64,000 nt of DNA, taken from contig CANQXG010000005.1 of assembly GCA_947627735.1 (NCBI GenBank), positions 26,846 to 90,845 on the forward strand, read 5' to 3'. The position numbers and the translations under genes were made by a program. The DNA comes from an uncultured Oscillospiraceae bacterium (GTDB lineage Bacteria; Bacillota; Clostridia; Oscillospirales; Oscillospiraceae). The notes below the pieces were generated by a model. It saw only the letters and a list, made by a program, of their open reading frames with translations, searched no databases and was not told the DNA's origin. Within the stretch, counting starts at the first letter, position 1, and every line of letters begins with the position of its first letter. This document shows positions 1 through 7,022 of this stretch, piece after piece.

Positions 1-26
1 ACGGCGACGGCGAATTACCGTTTTGA
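1..26 (+). CDS. ssb: C-terminal tail of single-stranded DNA-binding protein (partial)
   Basis: The first bases read in frame 3 as Gly-Asp-Gly-Glu-Leu-Pro-Phe followed by TGA at 24-26. This matches the acidic tail ending in a Pro-Phe tip through which bacterial SSB recruits partner proteins. The gene lies just upstream of rpsR, the usual rpsF-ssb-rpsR order in Firmicutes. Only seven codons are visible, so the call rests on the tail motif and its position. Confidence 0.75.
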
Positions 27-42
27 TAAAGGAGGATAGAAC

Positions 43-300
43 ATGCCTTACGATAAAGCTCCCACCGACAGCGCCAACCGGGCCAAGCCCCGCAAGCGTC
101 GGAAAGTCTGCCAGTTCTGCGTGGACAAGATGACCCACGTGGACTACAAGGACACCGCTCGTCTGCGCAAGTACCTGTCCGAGCGGGGCAAGATCCTGCC
201 CCGGCGCACCACCGGCACCTGCGCCATGCATCAGCGCCAGCTGACCACGGCCATCAAGCAGGCCCGGCAGATCGCCCTGCTGCCTTACGTGGCGGACTGA
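43..300 (+). CDS. rpsR: 30S ribosomal protein S18
   Basis: This 85-residue protein has the full length and sequence of bacterial S18, which binds 16S rRNA next to S6 on the platform of the small subunit. Cysteines 23 and 26 (CQFC), Cys60 and His63 form the metal-binding set of the zinc-containing S18 type. The C-terminal half carries the conserved Tyr-Lys-Asp and Arg-Lys-Tyr segment around residues 35-45. A strong AAAGGAGG site sits 8 bases before the ATG. It follows ssb directly, as in the rpsF-ssb-rpsR operon, and is followed by a strong intrinsic terminator, so it is the last gene of that operon. Confidence 0.98.
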   Translation: MPYDKAPTDSANRAKPRKRRKVCQFCVDKMTHVDYKDTARLRKYLSERGKILPRRTTGTCAMHQRQLTTAIKQARQIALLPYVAD

Positions 301-320
301 GAAACGCGATAACATCACCA

Positions 321-355
321 CAGCCGCTCCCGATCGGGAGCGGCTGTTATTTTTT
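321..355 (+). terminator. Intrinsic terminator after rpsR
   Basis: An 11-bp perfect stem (321-331 with 336-346) with a GATC loop is followed by a T-rich run at 347-355. It ends the ssb-rpsR transcript. Confidence 0.93.
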
Positions 356-396
356 GGCTTTTCAAGTCGTTTTCGGACCATTTCGTGCCGGGGCTG

Positions 397-425
397 TTGA
401 CAAACGGCCCCGGCCCTTTGATAAT
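397..425 (+). promoter_or_regulatory. Sigma-A promoter for the zinc-ribbon gene
   Basis: A perfect -35 hexamer TTGACA at 397-402 is followed after exactly 17 bases by GATAAT at 420-425, one mismatch from the -10 consensus. Transcription should begin near 432. The only ATG codons in frame with the following small protein (385 and 424) lie upstream of or inside this promoter, so neither can be the start. Confidence 0.85.
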
Positions 426-495
426 GGATATCACAATATGGGGGAATGTCCGCTCCGGCCGGCCGGGGCGGAATCCCGGGAAAGGAGCAGGAAAA

Positions 496-687
496 ACGAG
501 GAAATGTGTCAAATGCGGCGCGCAGATGGACGAGGGCTTCGTCTTCACCGGCGGCGGCGGAAACGTGATCCGGCGCAAGGGCGGCCTGGTGGGGAAGGCC
601 CTCTATCCCAAGGCGGCGGTGTGCATGACCTGCGGCGAGATATCCATTTATGTGGCCGAAGAGGATCTGGACAAGCTGAAGAAATAA
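496..687 (+). CDS. Small zinc-ribbon protein, apparent ACG start
   Basis: This is a short protein of about 63 residues with two CxxC pairs, CVKC near residue 4 and CMTC near residue 43, forming a zinc ribbon. The spacing and the closing Ala-Glu-Glu-Asp-Leu-Asp-Lys segment resemble the small zinc-ribbon proteins often found in Clostridia. Its function is unknown. No ATG, GTG or TTG is suitable: the in-frame ATGs fall in the promoter, and the zinc ribbon begins right after codon 496. An AGGAG sequence at 483-487 lies 8 bases before ACG at 496, giving Met-Arg-Lys-Cys, the expected N-terminus for such a protein. The start is therefore inferred to be ACG. A sequencing error at this codon is the main alternative. 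Confidence 0.65.
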   Translation, partial: TRKCVKCGAQMDEGFVFTGGGGNVIRRKGGLVGKALYPKAAVCMTCGEISIYVAEEDLDKLKK

Positions 688-709
688 GCTTTCGCGAAGG
701 AGAAAAAAG

Positions 710-1969
710 ATGAAAAAGAGCTTGAAACGCTGGATAGCGCTGGCGCTGGCCGCGGCGCTGTGCCTGGGCCTGGGCGCCCCGGCCCTGGCGGCGGAGGACG
801 GCGAGGACGCCGTCCGGGCGCTCTATGACCAGGCGATGGAGGCCTGGGACGCCGGCGACATGGACGCCGCCCTGGGACCCATGACCGAGGCGGCGGAGGC
901 CGGCCTGACTGAGGCGCAGTTTTATCTGGGATGTATGTACATGCAGGGCCTGAGCGTGGAAGTGGATCTGGACCGGGCGCTGGAGCTGTTTCAGCAGGCG
1001 GCGGACCAGGGCCTGGCCGACGCGCTGTATGCCATTGGCTACGTGTACGGCGAGGTGATGGAGGAGAAGGACTACGACCTGGCTTTGGAGTACATCTCCG
1101 AGGCGGCGGAGCAGGGCAGCGTGGATGCCATGATCGCCATGGTCGCGAGCTATTTCTACGGCGGCTACGGAGTGGAGCAGGACTTCGCCAAGGCCCTGGA
1201 GTGGGGCGAAAAGGCGGCGGAGCAGGGCAGTCCCGACGGCCAGGAGGTCGTGGGCGAGTTCTACGAGGAGGGCTACGGCGTGGTGGACGCGGACTGCGCC
1301 AAGGCGGCGGAGTGGTATGAAAAGGCAGCCGCCCAGGGCCAGCCGGAGGCGGCGTACCGCCTGGGGGTCCTCTGCGACCACGGCCTCGGCGTGGAGCAGG
1401 ACCCGGCCCGGGCCGACCAGCTGTATGAGCAGGCCTATATGTCCATCCTGGCGCAGGGCAGCTATGCCAACTCCACATGTATAAAGATCCTGGCCACGTT
1501 TTACCAGTACGGCTGCTGCGTGGAGAAGGACCTGGACAAGGCCGTGGAGCTTTACAACACCTCCATAGAGATGGGCAATACCAGAGCGCCGGCGATGCTG
1601 GCGGCGATGTACTTCAACGGCGACGGCGTGGAGAAGGACGATGAAAAGGCCTTCGAACTCTTCACCGCGGGCGCGGAGCTGGGCGACCCCTACGCCATGA
1701 CCATGCTGGGGTACATGTACGTCACCGGCACCGGCACGGAGCTGGACTATGACCTGGCCCGCCAGTGGTACGAGCAGGCCGCCGCCCTGGGCAGCGCCAA
1801 CGCCGTGGCGAACCTGGCGGAGATGTATGAGGCCGGCGAGGGCATGGACCCGGACCCGGACAAGGCCATGGAGCTGTATGCGCAGGCCGCCGCCATGGGC
1901 GATGAGACCGCCCGGGCCGTCCTGGAAAGCCGCGCCCAGACGCCGGACACGGCGGAGGCGGGGCGGTAA
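710..1969 (+). CDS. Secreted Sel1-like repeat protein
   Basis: This protein of 419 residues opens with a classical signal peptide (Lys-rich start, hydrophobic core to about residue 25, AxA site ending ALAAE). The rest is about nine Sel1-type repeats of 33-36 residues. Each has the form A-x2-LG-x2-Y-x2-G-x-GV-x2-D-x3-A-x2-W/L-x2-A-A-x2-G. Such repeats form alpha-solenoid scaffolds for protein-protein contacts. No catalytic domain is visible. The signal peptide places it outside the membrane or at the wall. An AAGGAG site lies 8 bases before the ATG. It lies in a plus-strand run with the zinc-ribbon gene before it and the PAP2 gene after it. The binding partner cannot be guessed from sequence. 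Confidence 0.9.
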   Translation: MKKSLKRWIALALAAALCLGLGAPALAAEDGEDAVRALYDQAMEAWDAGDMDAALGPMTEAAEAGLTEAQFYLGCMYMQGLSVEVDLDRALELFQQAADQGLADALYAIGYVYGEVMEEKDYDLALEYISEAAEQGSVDAMIAMVASYFYGGYGVEQDFAKALEWGEKAAEQGSPDGQEVVGEFYEEGYGVVDADCAKAAEWYEKAAAQGQPEAAYRLGVLCDHGLGVEQDPARADQLYEQAYMSILAQGSYANSTCIKILATFYQYGCCVEKDLDKAVELYNTSIEMGNTRAPAMLAAMYFNGDGVEKDDEKAFELFTAGAELGDPYAMTMLGYMYVTGTGTELDYDLARQWYEQAAALGSANAVANLAEMYEAGEGMDPDPDKAMELYAQAAAMGDETARAVLESRAQTPDTAEAGR

Positions 1970-2012
1970 CGGCGCCGCTTTTCATAAATAGATTTGGAGG
2001 ATACGGAGAAAT

Positions 2013-2972
2013 ATGGATCTGCAATATCTGCTCTTGCTGCAAAGGTTCCGCGAGGCCACGGGCGGGGTGCTGAACGACTTCTTTTTACAGATCAGCGACC
2101 TGTCCTACGGCGTCTTCATCTGGATGCTGGCGTGCGTCCTGTTCTGGGCCGTGGACAAACGGACCGGCGCGTTCCTGTTTCTCAACGTGGCGGTCAACCG
2201 GTTTTTGATGCAGTTTTTGAAGCTGACCTTCTGCGTGTACAGGCCGTGGGTCCGCTCTGCCGCCATCACGCCGGTGGAAACGGCCACCGGCTACTCCTTC
2301 CCCAGCGGCCACAGCGTGACCAGCGCGTCCAATTACGGCACCGTCCTGGCGCGGTACGGGAAAAAGCACCGGCCCCTGGGAGCGCTCATGGCCGTCATGA
2401 TCCTGCTGACCATGTTCTCCCGCAACTACATCGGCGTCCACACGCCCCAGGATGTGGCCGTGGGGGCGACACTGGGCCTGGCCGGGGTGTTCCTGGGCAT
2501 ACGGGCCTGGGAGTGGGTCGACGCAAAGCCGGGCCGGGAGCGGATCATCCCCATCGCGGGCGCGGCGCTGACGGCGCTGTTTCTCCTGTACATCTCCGTC
2601 AAGAGCTATCCCATGGACTATGACGGGGCGGGCAAGCTGCTGGTGGACCCGGCCAAGATGATGAAGGACGGCTACAAGGACGCCGGGCGTATCCTGGGCG
2701 TGAGTCTGGGGTGGTATCTGGAGCGGCGCTATGTCCGCTTCTCCACGGACGTGCCCGTGCTGACGAAGGTGACCCGCTGCGGCGTGGGCGCGCTGGTCAT
2801 CATGCTCTACGAGATGGTGCTCATGCCGGCCGTGACGGGGGCGGTGAGCCTGGGCTGGATCGGCTTTGTACTCACCTTCGCGGAGCTGATATTGCTGATG
2901 GCCGTCTATCCGCTGTGCTTTACCCGGGTGGAGGCCCTGTGGGGCCGGGGCCGGGAGCGCCGGACCGTCTGA
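2013..2972 (+). CDS. PAP2-family membrane phosphatase
   Basis: This 319-residue multi-pass membrane protein carries all three PAP2 phosphatase motifs. They are K70-x6-R77-P78 (KLTFCVYRP), PSGH at 97-100, and S136-R137-x5-H143-x3-D147. His100 and His143 are the expected catalytic pair, with His143 forming the phospho-enzyme. Members of this family remove phosphate from lipid phosphates such as phosphatidic acid or undecaprenyl pyrophosphate at the outer face of the membrane. The protein is longer than a minimal PAP2, with four or more extra membrane segments after residue 170, like the PAP2 proteins often annotated as integral-membrane phosphatases in Clostridia. The substrate is not determined. 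The start is preceded by GGAGGATACGGAG. Confidence 0.9.
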   Translation: MDLQYLLLLQRFREATGGVLNDFFLQISDLSYGVFIWMLACVLFWAVDKRTGAFLFLNVAVNRFLMQFLKLTFCVYRPWVRSAAITPVETATGYSFPSGHSVTSASNYGTVLARYGKKHRPLGALMAVMILLTMFSRNYIGVHTPQDVAVGATLGLAGVFLGIRAWEWVDAKPGRERIIPIAGAALTALFLLYISVKSYPMDYDGAGKLLVDPAKMMKDGYKDAGRILGVSLGWYLERRYVRFSTDVPVLTKVTRCGVGALVIMLYEMVLMPAVTGAVSLGWIGFVLTFAELILLMAVYPLCFTRVEALWGRGRERRTV

Positions 2973-2985
2973 AGGGGGGAAACAG

Positions 2986-4506
2986 GTGCGGAAAAGGATA
3001 TCCGCCGCGGCGCTGCTGCTGGTGATGCTGGCAGGGCTGCTGGCGGGCTGCGGCAAAACCGACGGCGCCATCACCTCCCTGGCGCAGCTGAATGAGCCTG
3101 GCCGCACCATCGGCGTGGCCCAGGGTTCGGCGGGGGACGTGGCGTCCCAAAAGGCCTTCCCCAACGCCACGCTGAGTCGCTATACAAACAGCGTGACCGG
3201 CTTTCTGGCCGTCCAGCAGGGGAAGCTGGACGCCTTTGCCTATGACGCGACCATGCTCCGCTTCGCCCTGGCCAACGGCCTGGAGGGCATGACGGTCCTG
3301 GACGAAACGCTGGGGGACGAAACGGAAGTGGGCATAGGCATTTCCAAAAGTTCGGACATCCCCGACCTCACGGCGCGGATCGACGAATTTCTCGCGGGCC
3401 TGGAGGCGGACGGGACCATGGCGGAGATGAAGCGCCGGTGGATCGACGAGGCGGACGACACCATGCCCGATATCCCCCTGCCGGAGGACCCGGAAACTGT
3501 CCTGACGGTGGGCACCACGGGGCTGGTGCAGCCCTTCAGCTACTACAAGGGCGACCGGATATGGGGCTTTGACATCGAGCTGGCCACCCGGCTGGCGGCA
3601 TGGCTGGGGACGGGGATAGAGTTCCGCATCTACGACTTCGACGGCATCGTCCCCGCCGCCCAGACCGGCGTTATCGACTGCATCCTGTCGAATCTGAACA
3701 TCATCGAGGAGCGGCGGGAGCTGATCGACTTCTCCCAGCCCATCTATACCTCCGAGACGGCCCTGCTGGTGCGGACCGGGGAGGGGATGGCCGGCAGGCC
3801 ATTCCTGGACGGGCTGAAGGACAGTTTTGAGCGCACCTTCGTCCGGGAGGGGCGCTGGCGGCTCATCGCCAGCGGCCTGGGGGTGACGGTGGTCATCAGC
3901 CTGCTGGCGGGCGTGTTCGGCTCCCTGCTGGGCTTCGCCCTTTGCATGGTGCGCCGGGGCCGGGCGCTGCCGGCCAGGGGGCTGGCGGCGGCGCTCATCC
4001 ACATCGTGCAGGGCACGCCCATCGTGGTGCTGCTGATGCTCCTGTACTACGTGATCTTCGGGTCGGTGGACCTGTCCGCCGTGGCGGTGAGCGTGGTGGG
4101 CTTTTCCCTGAACTTCGGCGTATATGTGGCCGAGATGCTCCGGGGCGGTATCGAGGCCGTGGACCCGGGCCAGATCGAGGCCGCCGCGGCCCTGGGCTAC
4201 AGCCGGGCGCAGACCTTCTGGAAGGTCACGTTCCCCCAGGCGGCCCAGCACTTTCTGCCCATGTTCAAGGGCGAGTTCATCGGCATGGTCAAGATGACCT
4301 CCGTGGTGGGCTACATCGCGGTGCAGGACCTGACCAAGGCGTCGGACATCATCCGCTCGCTGACCATGGAGGCGTTCTTCCCGCTGATCGCGACGGCGGT
4401 GATCTACTTCGCCATCGCCAACCTCATGGCGGCGGCGCTGTCCCTTGTCCAGATCCGGATCGACCCCAAGCGCCGGAGCAGAGCGGTGAAAGGAGTGCGG
4501 TCCTGA
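2986..4506 (+). CDS. Amino-acid ABC transporter, substrate-binding protein fused to permease
   Basis: Translation begins at GTG after GGGGGAAAC. A lipoprotein signal with lipobox LAGC (Cys22) anchors the protein outside. Residues about 25-255 form a family-3 solute-binding module whose halves appear in swapped order. The lobe normally in the middle (SLAQLNEPGRTIGVAQGS) comes first. The lobe that normally opens the protein (VGTTGLVQPFSYYKGD) comes second. Residues about 275-490 are a His/Glu/Gln-type permease with the EAA loop (EAAAALGY). The protein therefore supplies both the binding protein and the channel of a polar amino-acid importer. Its stop overlaps the start of the ATPase gene by one base (TGATG). 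The partner ATPase gene is interrupted, so import may be lost. Confidence 0.9.
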   Translation: MRKRISAAALLLVMLAGLLAGCGKTDGAITSLAQLNEPGRTIGVAQGSAGDVASQKAFPNATLSRYTNSVTGFLAVQQGKLDAFAYDATMLRFALANGLEGMTVLDETLGDETEVGIGISKSSDIPDLTARIDEFLAGLEADGTMAEMKRRWIDEADDTMPDIPLPEDPETVLTVGTTGLVQPFSYYKGDRIWGFDIELATRLAAWLGTGIEFRIYDFDGIVPAAQTGVIDCILSNLNIIEERRELIDFSQPIYTSETALLVRTGEGMAGRPFLDGLKDSFERTFVREGRWRLIASGLGVTVVISLLAGVFGSLLGFALCMVRRGRALPARGLAAALIHIVQGTPIVVLLMLLYYVIFGSVDLSAVAVSVVGFSLNFGVYVAEMLRGGIEAVDPGQIEAAAALGYSRAQTFWKVTFPQAAQHFLPMFKGEFIGMVKMTSVVGYIAVQDLTKASDIIRSLTMEAFFPLIATAVIYFAIANLMAAALSLVQIRIDPKRRSRAVKGVRS

Positions 4507-5603
4507 TGATAAGCATCCGGCATCTGAAAAAGGAATATCCCAACGCCACGCCGCTGCGGGATGTGAACGCCGAGATCGAAAAGGGCGAGGTCATATCCGT
4601 CATCGGCCCCTCCGGCACCGGCAAATCCACCCTGCTGCGGTGCCTCAACCGTATAGAAACGCCCACCGCCGGCCAGATCATCGTGGACGGGACGGACGTG
4701 ACGGCTGCGTCGGCGTCGGAGCTGGCCCGGGTGCGGCGGAAGATGGGCATGGTGTTCCAGTCGTTCAACCTGTTTGCCCACAAGCTGGCGGTGGAGAACG
4801 TCATGATGGCGCCGGTGGACCTGCTGGGCCTGTCCCGGCAGGAGGCCTATGACGAGGCGCTGCGGCTGCTGGATATGGTGGGGCTAAAGGACAAGGCCCT
4901 GAACTATCCCGATGAACTCAGCGGCGGCCAGCGCCAGCGGGTGGCCATCGCCCGGGCACTGGCCATGCGTCTGGAGATCATGCTGTTCGACTAGCCGACC
5001 TCCGCGCTGGACCCCGCCATGGTGGGGGAGGTGCTGGGGGTGATCAAGGGACTGGCCGCCCAGGGCATGACCATGCTCATCGTCACCCATGAGATGCGCT
5101 TCGCCCGCGACGTGTCCACCCGGGTGTTCTATATGGACCAGGGGGAGATATATGAGGACGGCCCGCCCAGCCAGGTGTTCGACGCGCCCCGGCGGGAGCG
5201 GACAAAAGCCTTCATCATGCGCATCCGCGCCTGGGAGCACGCCATCCACAGCCGGGACTTCGACTTCCACGCCATGACCGACTCTCTGGGCATGTTCTGC
5301 ATGCGGCAGGGCATGTCCGCCCGGCAGATGTACGTGGCCCAGCTGGTGGTGGAGGAGCTTGTCATGAACCTGCTGCTGCCGGCGGCGGGGGACCTTCCCG
5401 ACCCGGATATCTGGCTGCGGCTGGACTGCTCCGAGGGCGGCGGGAGCATGAAGCTGGCCGTGGAGTATCCGCGGCTGGGCGGCGAGCCTCTGGCGGCGCT
5501 GGAACGGGACGACCTGACCGGGATGCTGCTGCGCCGGTATGTGACGGACACGGACATCGACCGCGCCGGCCGCCGGGCGGAACTCACCCTCCGCACGGCG
5601 TGA
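4506..5603 (+). pseudogene. Amino-acid ABC transporter ATPase with in-frame amber codon at the Walker B glutamate
   Basis: The reading frame encodes a GlnQ-type ATPase with Walker A GPSGTGKST (residues 34-42), the Q-loop (VFQSFN), the signature LSGGQRQR, and then Walker B MLFD. The next codon, 163, is TAG at 4992-4994 where the family has GAG for the catalytic glutamate of DEPTSALDP. Translation in the same frame continues without further damage: PTSALDP, the H-loop (IVTHEM), and a C-terminal extension of about 120 residues. That extension resembles a GHKL/anti-sigma-type domain ([10 protein letters not shown]). One G-to-T change explains the whole defect. Everything else is intact, so the event is recent, or suppressed, or a sequencing error. 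The neighbouring binding protein/permease gene is whole. Confidence 0.85.
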
Positions 5604-5621
5604 AGATAATCTGAAAAAAGA

Positions 5622-5656
5622 CAAGACCTCCGGCCAAACCGGAGGTCTTGCCTTTG
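5622..5656 (+). terminator. Intrinsic terminator after the ABC transporter
   Basis: A 12-bp perfect stem (5622-5633 with 5639-5650) with a 5-base loop is followed by CCTTTG, a weak T run. The next 170 bases (5657-5824) hold no gene or clear signal that I can see. Confidence 0.75.
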
Positions 5657-5824
5657 CTCCTGCGTGACCATTCCGTGTTCTGGCGGCATTAGGCAGTTCT
5701 CTGTTCTCCATATCCGTCGGGGCTGCCAAAAGCGAAATACCCCGGATGTCAAGGCACTGCCTGTCCTGGACGCTGCTGACGCCCTAATGCCCTGGTCTTG
5801 CTGTATGGGCGGGTTTGAGAACGG

Positions 5825-5874
5825 ACCCCCGTTTTGTGTAGAATGGGACCACTACACGAAACGGGGGTGTTTTT
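5825..5874 (+). promoter_or_regulatory. Long hairpin directly upstream of the recombinase start
   Basis: A 17-bp stem with one G-T pair (5825-5841 with 5852-5868) and a 10-base loop is followed by GTTTTT, and the recombinase ATG comes next at 5875. The run of five G at 5863-5867 is the only ribosome-binding candidate, and it is buried in the stem. The element could therefore act as a terminator with a T run, as a translation gate, or both. It limits expression of the recombinase in either reading. Confidence 0.6.
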
Positions 5875-6714
5875 ATGGGCAAGATCACGGAGGAGCGGAT
5901 CGGGGCGTTTGCCCGGCACATGGGAGAGGACGAGCGGGCGGAGGGCACCGTCGAGGCGTACCTGCGGAGCGTCCGCGGGTTCGCCGCATGGCTGGGCGGT
6001 CGGGAGGTCACTAAGGACTTGGCGGTAGCGTGGAAGGAGCAGCTGCTCACACAGAACTATGCCCCGGCGACGGTGAACGCCAAGCTGGCGGCGGTGAATG
6101 CGTTTTTCAAGTTCTGCGGCTGGCAGGACTGCCGCGTCAAGGCCCTGCGGCTCCAGCGGCGGGCCTTCCGGGACCCGGGCCGGGAGCTGACCAAGGCCGA
6201 GTATGAAAAGCTGGTGACCGCCGCGAAGGACAGCGGAAAATCGCGCCTGGCGCTGCTCATGGAGACCATCTGCGGCACGGGCATCCGGGTGTCGGAAGTG
6301 CGGTACATAACGGTGGAGGCGGCACAGGCCGGTCGGGCGGAGATCGCCCTGAAGGGGAAAATACGGACCATCATGCTGCCGGGGAAGCTGTGCCGGAAGC
6401 TCATAAAATACGCACGGAAAAACAAAATCGCCTCCGGTGAGATCTTCCTCACCAGAAGCGGAAAAGGTCTGAGCCGGCGGCAGATATGGGCGGAGATGAA
6501 GGCGGTTTGCGCGCAGGCGGGCGTGGAGCCGGGGAAGGTGTTTCCCCACAACCTGCGGCACCTGTTCGCCACGGTGTTTTACCGGGCCTGCCGGGACATC
6601 GTGAAGCTGGCGGACGTGCTGGGGCACTCATCCATCAACACGACGCGTATCTACCTCATCACCACCGGCATGGAGCACGCCCGGACCCTGGACCGGCTGG
6701 GATTGGTCAGTTAG
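5875..6714 (+). CDS. Tyrosine recombinase (XerC/D-like), probable DNA invertase
   Basis: This 279-residue protein has an N-terminal SAM-like core-binding domain (about residues 5-90) and a C-terminal catalytic domain. All catalytic residues are present: Arg138 (GTGIRVSE), Lys162, His225 and Arg228 (HNLRH), His251 (GHSSINTT) and nucleophile Tyr260. It should therefore cut and join DNA through a 3-phosphotyrosine link. No phage structural, excisionase or relaxase genes are nearby. The stop codon lies 14 bases before an inverted repeat that encloses a promoter. A role as a local invertase is more likely than a role as a prophage integrase or as the housekeeping Xer protein. Its start is preceded by a long hairpin. 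Confidence 0.9.
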   Translation: MGKITEERIGAFARHMGEDERAEGTVEAYLRSVRGFAAWLGGREVTKDLAVAWKEQLLTQNYAPATVNAKLAAVNAFFKFCGWQDCRVKALRLQRRAFRDPGRELTKAEYEKLVTAAKDSGKSRLALLMETICGTGIRVSEVRYITVEAAQAGRAEIALKGKIRTIMLPGKLCRKLIKYARKNKIASGEIFLTRSGKGLSRRQIWAEMKAVCAQAGVEPGKVFPHNLRHLFATVFYRACRDIVKLADVLGHSSINTTRIYLITTGMEHARTLDRLGLVS

Positions 6715-6764
6715 CGGGTCAACAACGTAATTCTTATTTAGCCTAAAAGATACCACCTTCTGGG

Positions 6765-6793
6765 ATTATACACTACATATAATCTACTTTCAA
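6765..6793 (-). promoter_or_regulatory. Strong sigma-A promoter facing away from the operon
   Basis: Read on the minus strand, TTGAAA (6793-6788) is followed after 17 bases by TATAAT (6770-6765), eleven of twelve consensus positions. It faces the 3' end of the recombinase gene, with no minus-strand gene to serve. A TATAAT also occurs on the plus strand at 6778-6783, but the hexamer 17 bases upstream of it (ACCTTC) has no match to TTGACA. Confidence 0.8.
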
Positions 6794-6846
6794 GAACCAA
6801 ATCATTACACATTAGGAATAATTAAAAACCGGTAAAAAACGATCAG

Positions 6847-6909
6847 GGCACGAAAGCAGGGCCGTCGTAAGAACCTTTTTGCGGCGGCCTTGTTTCTCGT
6901 GCCTTTTTT
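6847..6909 (+). terminator. Hairpin with T6 run inside the invertible segment
   Basis: GGCACGA (6847-6853) pairs with TCGTGCC (6897-6903). Further inner pairing joins GGCCGTCG to CGGCGGCC, and TTTTTT follows at 6904-6909. In the present orientation it would stop read-through from the recombinase gene into the operon. Confidence 0.75.
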
Positions 6910-7022
6910 CTTCCCTTTTGTGTCACCTGGGTCTTTCGACCGCCTCGGAAGAAGAAAGGAAATAAACAAAATAAGAATTTTGTCGCGAATGGCGGCTGTC
7001 GGCCAGAGAGGGGGTCCGGAAC

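Larger units (their letters stand above)
6729..6979. repeat. Candidate invertible promoter segment (inverton)
   Basis: Inverted repeats AATTCTTATTT (6729-6739) and AAATAAGAATT (6969-6979) are perfect over 11 bp. Two further outward positions match, giving AC-N2-AATTCTTATTT on each side. They enclose 229 bp of AT-rich DNA between the recombinase gene and the first gene of a 22.7-kb operon. Inside lie a near-consensus promoter on the minus strand (6765-6793) and a terminator-like hairpin on the plus strand (6847-6909). Inversion would place the promoter at about 6915-6943, pointing into the operon, and would move the hairpin behind it. As given, the segment is in the OFF orientation. No plus-strand promoter of comparable quality is visible. 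Confidence 0.7.

Noticed and set aside
385..495. N-terminal extension of the zinc-ribbon protein
   Set aside because: It would be translated from DNA that forms the promoter, and its Gly/Pro/Arg-rich codons look non-coding.
4992..4994. TAG read as pyrrolysine or as a reassigned codon
   Set aside because: Other genes here, such as the recombinase ending at 6714, use TAG as a normal stop, and the position is a conserved glutamate. A point mutation is simpler.
5825..5868. Hairpin arms as the inversion sites of the recombinase
   Set aside because: Only ten bases lie between the arms, too short for an invertible segment with a promoter. The repeats at 6729 and 6969 fit far better.
6778..6783. 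Plus-strand TATAAT as the operon promoter
   Set aside because: The hexamer 17 bases upstream has no match to TTGACA and there is no extended -10. The minus-strand promoter sharing this stretch is much stronger.
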